A stretch of 64,000 bases of DNA from positions 930,001 to 994,000 of the forward strand of contig NZ_SDQD01000002.1 of assembly GCF_004153685.1 (NCBI RefSeq), read 5' to 3'. Positions 20,001 to 33,636 of the stretch are shown here, in pieces (within the stretch, counting starts at the first letter, position 1; each line of letters begins with the position of its first letter). Made by a program: the position numbers and the translations under genes. The stretch comes from Pollutimonas harenae (lineage in GTDB: Bacteria > Pseudomonadota > Gammaproteobacteria > Burkholderiales > Burkholderiaceae_B). The notes under the pieces were generated by a model. The model was not told the DNA's origin, did not search any database, and saw nothing but the letters and a program-made list of their open reading frames with translations.

Positions 20001-21154
20001 ATGGGGCCTTCCAGCATGATGTCGAGCGGACTGGCGATGCGGTCGGGCAAGCCGTGCACATCGGTTTCCCAGGGCTCGATGGCATTTTTGAACTGCAAGT
20101 TGGACACCGTGAAGCCCGTCAGGCCGGCCTTGGGTTTGGAGCCGCGTCCGGTAGCGCCTTCGTCGCGAATCTCGCCCCCCGCACCCGTCGAGGCGCCCGG
20201 GAATGGTGCAATCGCCGTGGGATGGTTATGCGTTTCCACCTTCATCAGGGTGTGCACGGTAGCCGGATGGTGCTTGTAGACGGGGTTGGCGTCTGCCTGC
20301 CCCGCATGGAACAAGGTAGCTTGCCCGCCAGCCATGATGGCGGCGTTATCGGAATAAGCCACCACGGTACCCTCGGGCTGCGCAGCGTGGGTCGCGCGTA
20401 TCATGCCAAAGAGCGTGTTGGGCTGCTCCTGACCATCGATAACCCATTGCGCATTGAAGATTTTGTGACGGCAGTGCTCGCTATTAGCCTGCGCGAACAT
20501 CATCAGCTCAACATCGGTGGGATTGCGGCCCAGTTGCTTGAAAGCCGCTTCCAGATATTCGATTTCATCATCGGACAAAGCCAGGCCCAGACTGCTGTTG
20601 GCCTGACCCAGCGCATGCTGGCCGCTGCCCAGCACATCAATAGTCTGTATAGGCTTGCCTGGGAGCGAAGTGAACAAGGCAGTGCCGTCGAATGCGCCAT
20701 CGACCACGGTTTCAGTCATACGATCGTGCAGGCAATCGGCGATGCTGGCCAGTTCGTTGGCGTCGAGTTTTTTGCTGCCCAGCAGTCCGCGCGACGGCGT
20801 AATGGTGTAGCGTATGCCGCGTTCGATACGCCGCACCGCGGTCAGGCCGCAGTTATGAGCAATGTCAGTTGCTTTGCTGGCCCATGGCGACACGGTGCCC
20901 AGGCGCGGCACGACACGCAGCACCAGAGCGTTCTTGCTGTCTTCTTCGGCAGTGGCGACCACGCCATAATCGAGCAACTGAACCAGCTTGGCCTGCGCCT
21001 GCTCGTCAAGAGGCGTTTCGGTCCAGACGTAATGCTCGAACCGGCCACTGATGCCGGCCACAGGCAGGCCCAGATCGGCAAAGCGCTGCAGCAGACGCTC
21101 GCGGCGAAAAGATGACAAGACCGGGGAGCCGAGGAAATACTGGATAGGAGTCAC
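17081..21154 (-). CDS. purL: Phosphoribosylformylglycinamidine synthase (large single-chain type)
   Basis: Converts FGAR, glutamine and ATP to FGAM, step four of purine synthesis. GTG at 21154 gives 1357 residues, the size of the proteobacterial large PurL; a TTG at 21166 would add four. Domain order: N-terminal PurS-like region, linker with '[10 protein letters not shown]', two AIRS-type ATP domains ('[16 protein letters not shown]'; '[10 protein letters not shown]'; '[13 protein letters not shown]'), and a C-terminal glutaminase with Cys in [10 protein letters not shown] and His/Glu in MPHPERV. All catalytic parts are present. The start matches the family pattern '[13 protein letters not shown]'. 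Confidence 0.96.
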   Translation of the reverse strand: MTPIQYFLGSPVLSSFRRERLLQRFADLGLPVAGISGRFEHYVWTETPLDEQAQAKLVQLLDYGVVATAEEDSKNALVLRVVPRLGTVSPWASKATDIAHNCGLTAVRRIERGIRYTITPSRGLLGSKKLDANELASIADCLHDRMTETVVDGAFDGTALFTSLPGKPIQTIDVLGSGQHALGQANSSLGLALSDDEIEYLEAAFKQLGRNPTDVELMMFAQANSEHCRHKIFNAQWVIDGQEQPNTLFGMIRATHAAQPEGTVVAYSDNAAIMAGGQATLFHAGQADANPVYKHHPATVHTLMKVETHNHPTAIAPFPGASTGAGGEIRDEGATGRGSKPKAGLTGFTVSNLQFKNAIEPWETDVHGLPDRIASPLDIMLEGPIGGAAFNNEFGRPNLLGYFRTFEQTSGDTRWGYHKPIMIAGGLGAIDARLTHKDPIPPGALLIQLGGPGMRIGMGGGAASSMSVGTNSAELDFDSVQRGNPEIERRAQEVIDRCWQQGEHNPIIAIHDVGAGGLSNAFPELVNDAGRGALFELEQVHLEESGLSAAEIWSNESQERYVLAISPGDLPRFDLIAKRERCPYAVVGVATEERQLRVTFGEGLPAYDAAAASSPFGAAAPTSEPRPVDVPIDVILGKPPRMTRDVERISATHTELDLTGIALDDAIDRVLRHPTVASKNFLITIGDRSVGGLTSRDQMVGPWQIPVADCAVTLADYESVRGEAMAMGERTPIAVIDAPASGRMAVAEALTNLVAADVKSLKDIKLSANWMAACGVPGQDAALYDTVSATSEWCQQLGLSIPVGKDSLSMRTAWDLQDEPRQVIAPVSLIVTAFAPVTDVRATLTPQLRTDVGDTVLILLDLGMGRQRLGGSVLAHAYNQTGQHVPDMDDAAALGAFFKTVRQLADQGSILAYHDRSDGGLLATVCEMAFAGHVGVSINLDMLTIDPVAADWGDYKIRPEQVSVQRDELTLKALFAEEIGAVIQVPAAQRDSIMQQLRTAGLSAHAHVIGSLNTLDEIQFYRDGHCIYQKPRADLGQQWAEVTRRIMALRDNPACAQAEFDLWQDKNDQGLAAQVDFDPQEDIAAPFIATGKRPKVAILREQGCNSQVEMAWAFDKAGFEALDVHMTDLLAGRARLDDVQGMVAVGGFSYGDVLGAGEGWARTIRFNEQLSDQFAAYFARPDIFALGVCNGCQMMAALAGMIPGAEHWPRFTRNQSEKYEARLSLVSIPDSPSIFLQGMAGTRVPVAVAHGEGYADFSTQGNQSLVNSALHYTGPNGQYAEQYPHNPNGSPNGLAGVTTADGRFTIMMPHPERVTRNVMMSWSPERWGNNDSGGRDAPHGGFSPWLRIFRNARVWLG

Positions 21155-21267
21155 GATGCTACGCAAGAAAGAATGGGGAATAAGGCATTTTACCCGTTTA
21201 GGACACCCTGAATAACTCGAGCGTCACGTAAGCGCATGGGGTGCGATGGAATGGCTCGGTGAGCCCT

Positions 21268-21828
21268 CTAGTCAGTGGGGTAACTGATTTCAAGAATATC
21301 CAGCTCATCGACCCCACCCGGGGTCCGCAAGGTTACGGTGTCGCCCTCGTGGGCTTTCAGCAGCGCCCGCGCCACAGGCGATATCCAGCTGATCCTGCCC
21401 TGCAGCGGCTCGGCTTCATCGACGCCCACGATAGTGACCCGGAAGGTTTCGCCGGCCTTGTCGCAATACTCGACGGTGGCACCAAAAAACACTTGGTCCT
21501 TGTTGGGTTGTGTAGCCGGGTTGACCACTTCGGCCACTTCCAGGCGTTTGGTTAAAAAACGCATGCGCCGGTCGATTTCTCGGAGGCGCTTCTTTCCGTA
21601 CAGGTAATCGCCGTTTTCGGAGCGGTCGCCGTTGGACGCGGCCCAGGAGACTACTTGCACGACCTCAGGACGCTCTTCGTTCATCAAGTGCGCCAGCTCG
21701 GCACGCAGGCGCCGATAACCTTCAGTAGTGATGTAATTTTTGGTGCCGGCCGGCAAGGCGACAGCCTCGGGGCCCAGACCGTCGTCTTCGTCGTCGTTGT
21801 CCGACTCTTTGACAAATGCTTTATTCAT
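21268..21828 (-). CDS. greB: Transcription elongation factor GreB
   Basis: A 186-residue GreA/GreB protein. It has an acidic N-terminal extension (DNDDEDD), a coiled-coil hairpin from about residue 35 to 105 containing 'YRRLRAELAHL' and 'GDRSENGDYLYGKKRLREIDRRMRFL', and a C-terminal FKBP-like domain ending 'LDILEISY'. The 'SENGDYLYGKKRLREID' basic tip is characteristic of GreB rather than GreA. It rescues backtracked RNA polymerase by stimulating transcript cleavage. It is transcribed alone on the minus strand, downstream of the PHP gene's opposite flank. Confidence 0.92.
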   Translation of the reverse strand: MNKAFVKESDNDDEDDGLGPEAVALPAGTKNYITTEGYRRLRAELAHLMNEERPEVVQVVSWAASNGDRSENGDYLYGKKRLREIDRRMRFLTKRLEVAEVVNPATQPNKDQVFFGATVEYCDKAGETFRVTIVGVDEAEPLQGRISWISPVARALLKAHEGDTVTLRTPGGVDELDILEISYPTD

Positions 21829-21898
21829 AGGGATTGATCATATCAACTTACCCGCTCAAGTACTTGCCATGAATACATGGCTGCGCGGGATTTATACC

Positions 21899-22717
21899 CT
21901 AGGCCCAATCGTGCCAGATGGGCGTAAGACCCGAAGGCAGCGCGGGCACGGTGCCCAAATCAAGCTTGCCCTCTTTGGGGCTGTGGAAGTCAGAGCCGCA
22001 AGAGGCCAAAAACCCGTACTGACGCGCAACCTTGGCATATATGGCGTATTCGTCGGGGGTATGGCTACCAGTGACGACTTCGATGGCGGCGCCGCCAAGA
22101 TCCTTGAACTGGCTGAAGAAGGCGTCGAATTGCACTGGGGTATAGGTATAGCGTCCGGGGTGGGCCACCACAGCCTGCCCGCCTGCAGCCAGAATCCAGC
22201 TGACTGCCTGCTCGAGTGTGGACCAATGCATGGGCACACTGACAGGCTTGCCATCACCCAGGTATTTGTCGAACACCATTTGCATGTTGTCGCAGTAGCC
22301 GCGCTCGATCAGGAAGCGGGCAAAATGGGTGCGGCTAATGAGGGACGGATTGGCGGCATAGGGCAAGGCACCCTCGTACGCATCGGGAATGCCAATTTGC
22401 TCGAAACGGTCGGCCATTTCGCGCGCACGCACAGTACGGCCAGATCGAATGTCGGTCAGTCCGGCATTCAGTAAATCGTTGTTCTCATCGACACCCAGAC
22501 CAACGATATGCACCGTATGCTGAGCCCAGGTCACTGAAATCTCGACGCCAGGAATAAACTTCATACCCAGGTCATTTGCCGCGGCACTCGCCTGCGCAAG
22601 GCCTGATAACTCGTCGTGGTCAGTCAGGGCCCATAGCTGTACGCCATTGGCATGGGCGCGCTCAGCCACCTCGGTGGGTGTCAGGACACCGTCGGAGATC
22701 GTTGAGTGGCAGTGCAA
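21899..22717 (-). CDS. PHP-domain phosphoesterase (RNase AM/YciV-like)
   Basis: A metal-dependent phosphoesterase of the PHP family related to E. coli RNase AM (YciV), which trims 5' ends of RNA and hydrolyses 3',5'-nucleoside bisphosphates. Metal-binding motifs are all visible: HCHSTISDG at the start, LTDHDE, PGVEIS, HIVGLG, AHPGRY and GSDFHSP. The only standard start is TTG at 22717, which would begin in the middle of the conserved 'VDLHCHS' strand. An in-frame ATT at 22729 with GGAG seven bases upstream fits the family better. A 9-bp hairpin lies just upstream of the gene. Confidence 0.85.
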   Translation of the reverse strand: MHCHSTISDGVLTPTEVAERAHANGVQLWALTDHDELSGLAQASAAANDLGMKFIPGVEISVTWAQHTVHIVGLGVDENNDLLNAGLTDIRSGRTVRAREMADRFEQIGIPDAYEGALPYAANPSLISRTHFARFLIERGYCDNMQMVFDKYLGDGKPVSVPMHWSTLEQAVSWILAAGGQAVVAHPGRYTYTPVQFDAFFSQFKDLGGAAIEVVTGSHTPDEYAIYAKVARQYGFLASCGSDFHSPKEGKLDLGTVPALPSGLTPIWHDWA

Positions 22718-22750
22718 ATCGACGTTAATACGCGTGCTCCAGTCTGTTTT

Positions 22751-22776
22751 ATGCCCACATTAATACCTGTGGGCAT
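22751..22776. repeat. 9-bp stem-loop upstream of the PHP gene
   Basis: ATGCCCACA (22751-22759) and TGTGGGCAT (22768-22776) form a perfect inverted repeat with an 8-nt loop. It ends 22 bp upstream of the possible ATT start on the minus strand, so it would lie in the 5' leader or act as an operator. No regulator is linked. Confidence 0.4.
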
Positions 22777-22849
22777 GTAAGTAATACATATTCCAAAGTT
22801 TAACCAAGTTTACAAGCAGTGTACGCTATGCGCATACATTTTCTGAGGT

Positions 22850-23797
22850 TCAGACCAGCAGAAAATCTCGTAGTGGATCAATTTGATCGTCGGTACGCAA
22901 TGTGGGCGCATGCCCCACATTACGCACGGCATACAGTTTGGCGTGTGTGTTGCGAGCCAGCATTTTCTGGGCGGTTTCGGCCGTCAAAAGATCGGAGAGC
23001 TCACCGCGTACCACCAGGATAGGCGTGGCAATGCTTTCGTAAGCGCCCCACAATAGCGCCTCGGAGGCTTTGACAGCTTCTTCGGATTGCCCAGCAAAAG
23101 GTTCTGCGATACGAAGATCGTAGTGTCTGACCCATTGCCCATCATGTTCGCAAAACACATGCCGGGTAAGCGCTTCCCAGCCTTGCTGATCGTGCTGGCC
23201 GAAACCAGCCGATACACTGCGCACGTAATCGACGGCCTGGCCGAAGCTGTCGAACTGCATGGCTTGGCCAACATAACCGGCAATGCGTTCCAGGCCCGAC
23301 AGACTGATGCTGGGCCCGATATCGTTCAGTATGGCTTTACCCAGGCGCAAGACCTGGCTGTCGGGCAAACCTGCGTTTGCGCGCGGGGGGCGCAGTTGCG
23401 CGGACATGGCCAGCGTCCCGGCCAGGGCCAGCCCGATCAGGCCTCCCATGGAAGTGCCGACCCAGTCCAGGTGCCTGGGATTCAGGCGCGCGATCAGCGT
23501 CAGCATATCGGCAGCATATTGGGGCACCACATAAAAGGCCGGATTGATCAGCCAGTCAGACTTGCCGCGCCCCACGACATCAGGGCACACCACCCGATAG
23601 TCGGCGGCCAGGCGTGCAGCGAAAGTATCGAAATCACGCCCGGTTCGGGTCAGACCATGCATGCATAGCAAGACCTTGTCGTTATCAGGATCACCCCACT
23701 CCCAGTAGGCCATGCGATGTGTGCCTCCGGGACTGGCGCAAGTAACGAAATCGAGCCGCGGCTGAGGGCTGCCGTAAGGTAGTATTGCTTCGGTCAT
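22850..23797 (-). CDS. Alpha/beta hydrolase
   Basis: A 315-residue hydrolase. The oxyanion region is 'LLCMHGLTRTGRDFD', the nucleophile Ser is in WVGTSMGGLIG, the likely acid is in 'VVRGELSDLL', and the His is in VRNVGHAPTL. It resembles proline iminopeptidase or esterase-like enzymes common next to housekeeping genes in Burkholderiales; the substrate is unknown. ATG at 23797 begins MTEAILPYG. It is 73 bp downstream of the E3 gene of the oxoacid dehydrogenase operon and may be co-transcribed with it. Confidence 0.8.
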   Translation of the reverse strand: MTEAILPYGSPQPRLDFVTCASPGGTHRMAYWEWGDPDNDKVLLCMHGLTRTGRDFDTFAARLAADYRVVCPDVVGRGKSDWLINPAFYVVPQYAADMLTLIARLNPRHLDWVGTSMGGLIGLALAGTLAMSAQLRPPRANAGLPDSQVLRLGKAILNDIGPSISLSGLERIAGYVGQAMQFDSFGQAVDYVRSVSAGFGQHDQQGWEALTRHVFCEHDGQWVRHYDLRIAEPFAGQSEEAVKASEALLWGAYESIATPILVVRGELSDLLTAETAQKMLARNTHAKLYAVRNVGHAPTLRTDDQIDPLRDFLLV

Positions 23798-23870
23798 GAG
23801 TGTGTGCGCTTGTATGGCGTGGTTGGTCTCCAGAACCGTTAATTGTAACGTCTGTGCTTCATGGCAGGAA

Positions 23871-25268
23871 TCAAATATGCAGGGCGTGACCCAGCGCACG
23901 CAAGGCAGCCTCTTGTACCGCTTCGCCCAGCGAAGGGTGAGCATGAATGGTGCCGGCCACGTCCTCGAGTCTTGCATTCATTTCCAGCGACTGAGAAAAC
24001 GCCGTACTAAGTTCGGACACCCCGCGCCCCACCGCCTGCCAGCCCACAATCAAATGATTATCGCGCCGCGCCACCACCCTGACGAAACCGTCGGTCGATT
24101 CTATGGTCATGGCGCGCCCATTGGCCGCAAACGGAAAGACAGCACTGATTACGTCCAGGCCCTGACGCTCTGCTTCATCGGGAGCGAGGCCGGCCACGAC
24201 TATCTCGGGGTCGGTAAAGCACACGGCCGGTATCGACGCTGGACTGAAGCGACGTTGCCGGCCAGATATGATTTCGGCCACCATTTCGCCCTGCGCCATG
24301 GCCCGGTGCGCCAGCATAGGCTCGCCCGCCACATCGCCTATGGCCCAGACATTGCGCATGGACGTACGGCACTGATCGTCTATACGCAGTGCTGCGCCAT
24401 TCATGTCGAGGAGCAGCGACTCCAGACCATAGCCGCTGACGCGCGGGCGACGCCCGACGGCCACCAGAACTTGGTCGACCGGCATGACGGTTTCGTCGTC
24501 CTGCCCGGAGACAATGCGCAAGCCATCGCCCGCTTCAGTCAGGCCCTGAACACGGTGCGACAAGTGCACGGCAACACCCAGTTTCTTCAGGGCTGCCTGC
24601 ACTGGCTTAACGAGCTCGGCATCGTAGGCCGGCAAAATACGGTCCTGCGCTTCGACGATGCAGACATCGACGCCCAGCTTGGCGTAGGCCATGCCCAGCT
24701 CAAGACCGATATAGCCTGCACCAACCACGGCCAGCTTGCCGGGCAGTTGGGTGGGCGACAAAGCCTCAGTGGAAGAGATGACAGGCCCACCAAAGGGCAT
24801 GAAAGGCAGCTCGACTGGCTCTGAGCCTGTGGCCAGCAATAAATGCTCGCAGCTATAGCGCTGCGGCTTGCCATTTTTGCCCGCCGGCTCGACCTCGACT
24901 GTTTTACCGTCGATGATGCGGGCCCAGCCCTTCACGACCTGTACACCGTTTTTCTTTAGCAAGGCGCCAACCCCACTCGTCAGTCTGGTAACAATGCCAT
25001 CCTTCCAGGCCACTGTTTTTTGTACGTTCAGGCCAGGCGCCTGCACGCTTAGCCCCAGGGCGGACTCATCTGTGTAGTGTGTGAGCTTGTGGAACTCTTC
25101 GGCGGCGTGAATGAGGGCCTTGGACGGTATGCAGCCTATATTCAGGCAAGTTCCACCCACATTGCCGGCTTCTATCAGGGTGGTTTGCACACCCAGTTGC
25201 GCTGCGCGTATGGCCGCCACATAACCGCCCGGACCGCCGCCAATAATTAATAAAGTCGTTGTTTGCAT
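23871..25268 (-). CDS. lpdA: Dihydrolipoyl dehydrogenase (E3) of the branched-chain oxoacid complex
   Basis: A 465-residue flavoprotein that reoxidises the dihydrolipoyl arm of E2 with NAD. It has the FAD-binding '[19 protein letters not shown]', redox cysteines in [13 protein letters not shown], the NAD motif '[12 protein letters not shown]', the second FAD motif '[15 protein letters not shown]', and the active-site His-Glu in [10 protein letters not shown]. It lies 9 bp after the E2 gene, so it is the dedicated E3 (LpdV-like) of this complex. Confidence 0.93.
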   Translation of the reverse strand: MQTTTLLIIGGGPGGYVAAIRAAQLGVQTTLIEAGNVGGTCLNIGCIPSKALIHAAEEFHKLTHYTDESALGLSVQAPGLNVQKTVAWKDGIVTRLTSGVGALLKKNGVQVVKGWARIIDGKTVEVEPAGKNGKPQRYSCEHLLLATGSEPVELPFMPFGGPVISSTEALSPTQLPGKLAVVGAGYIGLELGMAYAKLGVDVCIVEAQDRILPAYDAELVKPVQAALKKLGVAVHLSHRVQGLTEAGDGLRIVSGQDDETVMPVDQVLVAVGRRPRVSGYGLESLLLDMNGAALRIDDQCRTSMRNVWAIGDVAGEPMLAHRAMAQGEMVAEIISGRQRRFSPASIPAVCFTDPEIVVAGLAPDEAERQGLDVISAVFPFAANGRAMTIESTDGFVRVVARRDNHLIVGWQAVGRGVSELSTAFSQSLEMNARLEDVAGTIHAHPSLGEAVQEAALRALGHALHI

Positions 25269-25277
25269 GCTGATGTC

Positions 25278-26621
25278 TTACTCCACGAACAACATGGCCG
25301 GACATTCGAGATATCCGCGTATTTTTTGTATAAACTCGGCGGCATGCATGCCGTCGACCACGCGATGATCGAAAGACGATGAAAGATTCATCATCTTGCG
25401 CGCCACCACCGCCCCGCCCAGGATGACTGGACGCTCGACCATACGGTTGACACCCACAATCGCCACTTCGGGATGATTGATGACGGGCGTTGAAACCACG
25501 CCGCCCAGAGCGCCAAGACTGGTCAGGGTAATAGTGGACCCCGATAGTTCGTCGCGCACCGCCCGGCCTGTACGGGCTGCCTCGGCCAGCCTGGCGATTT
25601 CGGCCGAGCAAGCCCACAGGTCCAGCGTTTCGGCATGCCGCAAAACAGGTACCATCAGGCCCGACTCAGTTTGCGCTGCGATACCCAGATGAACTGCGCC
25701 ATAACGGGTGACCACACCCGCTTCGTCATCGTAGCGGGCATTGATTTGCGGAAAATCGCGTAGTGCCAGCACCATGGCACGCGCCAGCAAGGGCAAGATG
25801 GTCAGCTTGCCGCGCTCGGCGCCCCACTGCGCGTTCAGGCGCTGGCGCAAGGCTTCGAGTTCGGTTACATCGACTTCCTCGACATAGGTGAAATGCGGAA
25901 TACGACGCTTGGATTCCTGCATTTTCTCGGCAATCTTGCGTCGCAGGCCGATGACCGCAACCTGCTGCTCGTCTTCTCGTGGTGCATAGGCCGCAATATG
26001 GCTGCCGGCTGTAGTGCCCTTGGCGCCGCGTGCCAGATAGCCGTCCAGGTCATGATGCGTAATTTGCCCGCCGGATCCGGTAGCGGGCACGTATTGCAGT
26101 TCGATGCCCAGGTCCCAGGCGCGCTTACGCACCGCAGGTGATGCCAGCGGCTTTTCTCCCTGGACACGGGCTGCAGCCGGTACAACTGTGGTGCCTGAGC
26201 TTGCCGAAGCGCGGGGAGCAGCACCGGGCTTATCAGTAGGCGCATGCGGCTTTGCTTCGGCGGCATGGGCTGGTTGAACCGCAGCCACAGCCTGCGCCTG
26301 ATCGCTATGCGTCGCGACGGCCGGTGCAGCCTCAGGCTGTCTGGCGGGTTTGGCACTGGCCGCCGCCATATTGCCGGCACCTTCGACCTGCAGACGAATG
26401 AGCGCCGAACCCACCGCCATGACCTCGCCTACCTTGCCGCCCAGCGACTCAACCGTGCCATTGACAGGCGATGGCACCTGCACCGTAGCCTTGTCGGTCA
26501 TTACATCGGCCAGCACTTGATCTTCGACCACCGTGTCGCCAGGCTGAACATGCCATTCAACCAGCTCGACCTCTGCAATGCCCTCGCCGATATCCGGCAT
26601 TTTAATGAGATGTATACCCAT
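25278..26621 (-). CDS. bkdB: Branched-chain 2-oxoacid dehydrogenase E2 (lipoamide acyltransferase)
   Basis: A 447-residue E2. The lipoyl domain at residues 1-80 has the modified Lys in MTDKATVQVPSP. An Ala/Pro-rich linker follows, then a peripheral-subunit binding domain (ASPAVRKRAWDLGIEL...GSGGQITHHDL, about 155-195) and a catalytic domain with 'SFDHRVVDGMHAAEFIQKI' near the C-terminus. The E1 partners upstream are of the two-chain branched-chain/acetoin type, and the operon layout E1a-E1b-E2-E3 matches bkd. The start ATG (26621) is two bases after the E1 beta stop. Confidence 0.91.
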   Translation of the reverse strand: MGIHLIKMPDIGEGIAEVELVEWHVQPGDTVVEDQVLADVMTDKATVQVPSPVNGTVESLGGKVGEVMAVGSALIRLQVEGAGNMAAASAKPARQPEAAPAVATHSDQAQAVAAVQPAHAAEAKPHAPTDKPGAAPRASASSGTTVVPAAARVQGEKPLASPAVRKRAWDLGIELQYVPATGSGGQITHHDLDGYLARGAKGTTAGSHIAAYAPREDEQQVAVIGLRRKIAEKMQESKRRIPHFTYVEEVDVTELEALRQRLNAQWGAERGKLTILPLLARAMVLALRDFPQINARYDDEAGVVTRYGAVHLGIAAQTESGLMVPVLRHAETLDLWACSAEIARLAEAARTGRAVRDELSGSTITLTSLGALGGVVSTPVINHPEVAIVGVNRMVERPVILGGAVVARKMMNLSSSFDHRVVDGMHAAEFIQKIRGYLECPAMLFVE

Positions 26622-26623
26622 GA

Positions 26624-27697
26624 TTACTCCCCCTGCTGGCCGGCCACATGGGCCGCATCCGGATTCATGACGCGCCGATAGGCATCGGCAACCCGCTTGG
26701 GACTGGGGAAATATGCCCATTCGTGCGCATGCGGGTAAGGCGTATCCCAGCCGGCTATGCGCTCGATGGGAGCCTCCAGATGATAGAAGCAGTGCTCTTG
26801 CACCAGAGTGGCCAGTTCGGCACCAAAGCCGCTGGTTTGGGTGGCTTCGTGCAGAATCACGCAGCGTCCGGTTTTCTTGACCGAGGCCGTGATGGTGTCA
26901 AGGTCGAGCGGCCAGAGGCTACGCAAATCGATGACCTCTGCATCGATGCCCGATTCGCTTGCAGCCACTTCAGCCACATACACCATGGTTCCGTAAGTAA
27001 TGACAGTAAGATCTGCACCGGTGCGAACTACCGAGGCGGACTCTAGCGGCACCGTGTAATAGCCCTCGGGCACCTTGCCCAAGGGATGCTTGGACCAGGG
27101 CACCACTGGCTGGTCGTGATGACCGTCGAAGGGGCCGTTATACAAGCGCTTGGGCTCGAGAAATATGACCGGGTCATCGCTTTCGATGGCGGAGATCAAC
27201 AAGCCTTTGGCATCGTAGGGATTAGAAGGCATGACCGTGCGCAAGCCGCTGACATGAGTAAACATGGCTTCCGGGCTCTGGCTGTGGGTTTGCCCGCCAT
27301 AGATGCCGCCGCCACAAGGCATGCGTATGGTCAGGGGCGCAATGAATTCGCCTCCTGAGCGATACCGCAAACGCGCGGCCTCGGATACGATCTGGTCAGT
27401 GGCGGGATAAAAATAATCAGCAAACTGGATTTCAACTACAGGGCGCAAGCCATATGCACCCATGCCGACTGCCGCACCCACGATACCGCCCTCGGAAATG
27501 GGCGCATCAAAAACGCGATGACGCCCGTGCTTGGCCTGCAGGCCTTCGGTACAACGGAACACGCCGCCGAAATAGCCAACGTCTTGCCCAAAAATGACGA
27601 CGTTGCCATCGCGCTCAAGCATGACATCCATGGCCGAACGGAGGGCCTGGATCATGGTCATCGGGGTGGTTTTGCCGTGTCTGGAGGAATTTGCCAT
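26624..27697 (-). CDS. bkdA2: 2-oxoisovalerate dehydrogenase E1 beta subunit
   Basis: A 357-residue transketolase-type beta subunit with the 'MTMIQALRSAMDVMLERD' start, 'FGQDVGYFGGVFRCT', 'DAPISEGGIVGAAVGMGAYG' and 'IEIQFADY'-like VEIQFADYFYPATDQ motifs. The C-terminal transketolase domain has 'CVILHEATQTSGFGAELA'. 'GYFGGVFRCTEGL' is characteristic of branched-chain rather than pyruvate enzymes. It forms the alpha2beta2 E1 that decarboxylates 2-oxo acids from Val, Leu and Ile. Intergenic spacing is two bases on each side, so translation is coupled with E1 alpha and E2. Confidence 0.92.
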   Translation of the reverse strand: MANSSRHGKTTPMTMIQALRSAMDVMLERDGNVVIFGQDVGYFGGVFRCTEGLQAKHGRHRVFDAPISEGGIVGAAVGMGAYGLRPVVEIQFADYFYPATDQIVSEAARLRYRSGGEFIAPLTIRMPCGGGIYGGQTHSQSPEAMFTHVSGLRTVMPSNPYDAKGLLISAIESDDPVIFLEPKRLYNGPFDGHHDQPVVPWSKHPLGKVPEGYYTVPLESASVVRTGADLTVITYGTMVYVAEVAASESGIDAEVIDLRSLWPLDLDTITASVKKTGRCVILHEATQTSGFGAELATLVQEHCFYHLEAPIERIAGWDTPYPHAHEWAYFPSPKRVADAYRRVMNPDAAHVAGQQGE

Positions 27698-27699
27698 GA

Positions 27700-31682
<3,983 letters not shown>

Positions 31683-31695
31683 AACGGCTCATTCC

Positions 31696-32193
31696 TTATC
31701 CCAGCAGACCAAGCAACCGCCGCAGTTCAGCACGCTCAGCCACCGTCAGCCTGGCGCTGATCCGCGCATCATGGGCCTGAATGGCCTCGGTAATGCCGTG
31801 CAATGCCTTTCTTCCTTCGTTGGACAGGGCCAGCGCATGCGCTCGCTTATCTACGCTGGAATCCGTGCGACTGACGAAACCGAGCTTTTCCAGTGAGCTG
31901 ACCACTTCGACCGCACCTGAGCGTGCTATCCCCATGGCTGCGGCCAGTTCAGTCAGTTTCATATCGGCGTTATTGGCGATGATGACCATGGCCGAAAAGC
32001 GTGGTGGCGTGATCGACCAGTTATCCAGGGCATCCAGAAAGTCCTGGTAGATGCGGATTTGTGCCCGCCGCAATGTGTAGCCGACCAAGGCATCCAGCAT
32101 GCCGTAGTCCACGCCGGGCACCTGGGCGCCGGTGGACTCTCCCCTCTGTGCGGGCCGGCGATGTTGGGGACGCGAACTCGGCTTTCTGCTCAC
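31696..32193 (-). CDS. MarR-family transcriptional regulator
   Basis: A 165-residue winged-helix regulator with an Arg-rich 30-residue N-terminal tail. The recognition region is 'KLTELAAAMGIARSGAVEVVSSLEKLGFV', with the wing 'SRTDSSVDKRAHALALSNEGRKAL'. GTG at 32193 has AGGA seven bases upstream. It is divergent from the monooxygenase operon, and a perfect inverted repeat (32314-32334) overlaps that operon's promoter region, so repression relieved by an aromatic ligand is likely. Typical MarR ligands are phenolic acids; this is inference. Confidence 0.88.
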   Translation of the reverse strand: MSRKPSSRPQHRRPAQRGESTGAQVPGVDYGMLDALVGYTLRRAQIRIYQDFLDALDNWSITPPRFSAMVIIANNADMKLTELAAAMGIARSGAVEVVSSLEKLGFVSRTDSSVDKRAHALALSNEGRKALHGITEAIQAHDARISARLTVAERAELRRLLGLLG

Positions 32194-32313
32194 AGCGATT
32201 CCTGTAGGGTAGACAAGGCCTGAAGCTTAGCGCATGCGGCCTGTTTCTGTGCCATGCGCCTTAACGTGCATCAATAATACGGGTAAATCCTTATAGGTAG
32301 TAACCCCGGTCAC

Positions 32314-32334
32314 ATTGTTATGATCCATAACAAT
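32314..32334. promoter_or_regulatory. Operator for the MarR regulator
   Basis: ATTGTTATG (32314-32322) and CATAACAAT (32326-32334) form a perfect 9-bp inverted repeat with a 3-bp centre. Size and AT-rich character fit a MarR site. It ends two bases before the AGGAG ribosome-binding site of the monooxygenase, so a bound protein would block transcription start or elongation. Confidence 0.75.
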
Positions 32335-32348
32335 ATAGGAGAACAGAC

Positions 32349-33602
32349 TTGAAAGTCATTATTGTCGGCGCAGGTATTGGAGGCTTGAGCCTGGGGCTGA
32401 TGCTGCAGCAACGCGGTATCGAGTGCGACATTTTTGAAAGCGTACGCAGTCTGAAACCCTTAGGTGTAGGCATCAACCTGTTACCACATGCAGTGAGTGA
32501 GCTTGAACAACTGGGTGTCCTGGATACACTCAAGGCACAAGCCATTACCACCTCCGCCCTGCACTATTACAACCGTCACGGCCAACCCATCTGGCAAGAG
32601 CCCCGCGGCCTGGCCGCCGGCTATCCTGTACCACAGTTGTCCATACATCGCGGTGAGTTGCAGTTGTCGCTGGCGCAGGTAGCCACCGAGCGCCTGGGCG
32701 CCGGTTGCATCCATACCGGCCTGGCTTTCGAGTCACTTACCCAAGACACAGAAGGCGTTACCGCCAGGTTTCGTGATCGCAATACGGGCGAAATGGTTGA
32801 AGTCCGGGGCGATCTGCTCATCGGTGCAGACGGCATTCATTCAGCCGTGCGCCGCCATTTTTATCCCCAGACAGACTCCCTGCGTTTTTCCGGCCGCATG
32901 CTGTGGCGCGCCATCACCGACGGCGAGCCTTATCTGGACGGCAAGACCATGTTCATGGCTGGCCACCAGGACCAGAAATTCGTCTGCTATCCGATCTCCG
33001 AGCCGCTGCGTCAGCAAAAACGCTCACGCATCAACTGGATCGCAGAGCTGCGCGTGCCCAACCCTGATCTGCCCGACACCGACTGGAACCGTGTGGTGGA
33101 TGCATCTGTCTTTGCCGACCGCTTCGCATCGTGGCAATGGGACTGGATCGACATTCCCGCCGTCATCCGCGGCGCCGAAGCCATTTATGAGTTCCCTCTG
33201 GTCGACAAAGACCCGCTGCCTCGCTGGAGTCACGAACGCGTCACCTTGCTGGGCGATGCTGCCCACCCCATGTATCCCATAGGATCCAACGGCTCGGCCC
33301 AAGCCATACTGGATGCGCGCTATCTGGCGGATCGGCTGCAGGCCATGAACAAACCGGTCAAGGCTAATATTGAACTGGCACTCAAGGAATATGAAGCCGA
33401 ACGTCTGCCTCTTACCGCCGGCATCGTCTTGCGCAACCGCCTGAACGGGCCTGAGCAAGTCATGCAATTGGCGCACGAACGGGCACCGGACGGCTACCTA
33501 CACATACACGATGTGGTTTCCGAGGCCGAGCTGAACGAGATCGCCATGCGCTACAAGCGCCTGGCCGGTTTCGATCCAGCCGCACTGAAAGGCCGGCACT
33601 AA
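32349..33602 (+). CDS. FAD-dependent monooxygenase (aromatic hydroxylase family)
   Basis: A 417-residue group A flavin monooxygenase. It has GAGIGGLSLGLMLQQRG for the FAD ADP moiety (residues 7-23), the DG motif 'LLIGADGIHSAVR' near 158-170, and 'VTLLGDAAHPMYPIGSNG' binding the ribityl chain. The family includes salicylate and 6-hydroxynicotinate hydroxylases; this protein belongs to the 'flavin-dependent oxidoreductase' branch with the 'SNGSAQAILDARYLAD' stretch. The start is TTG at 32349, with AGGAG seven bases upstream, and places the cofactor loop at the usual distance. It heads an operon with a DUF3237 gene and a Bug receptor, implying degradation of an imported aromatic acid. Confidence 0.86.
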   Translation: MKVIIVGAGIGGLSLGLMLQQRGIECDIFESVRSLKPLGVGINLLPHAVSELEQLGVLDTLKAQAITTSALHYYNRHGQPIWQEPRGLAAGYPVPQLSIHRGELQLSLAQVATERLGAGCIHTGLAFESLTQDTEGVTARFRDRNTGEMVEVRGDLLIGADGIHSAVRRHFYPQTDSLRFSGRMLWRAITDGEPYLDGKTMFMAGHQDQKFVCYPISEPLRQQKRSRINWIAELRVPNPDLPDTDWNRVVDASVFADRFASWQWDWIDIPAVIRGAEAIYEFPLVDKDPLPRWSHERVTLLGDAAHPMYPIGSNGSAQAILDARYLADRLQAMNKPVKANIELALKEYEAERLPLTAGIVLRNRLNGPEQVMQLAHERAPDGYLHIHDVVSEAELNEIAMRYKRLAGFDPAALKGRH

Positions 33603-33636
33603 CGCCGCCTCAATCCAGCCTGCAAGGAATACTCTT

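Noticed and set aside
19532-21115. Long rightward ORF (527 codons) opposite purL
   Set aside because: purL is complete and conserved on the minus strand; this frame is an antisense shadow caused by high GC.
22896-22924. AATGTGGG...CCCACATT near-palindrome resembling the hairpin at 22751
   Set aside because: It is inside the conserved C-terminus of the hydrolase (RNVGHAPTL) and is explained by coding; similarity to the upstream hairpin may be chance.
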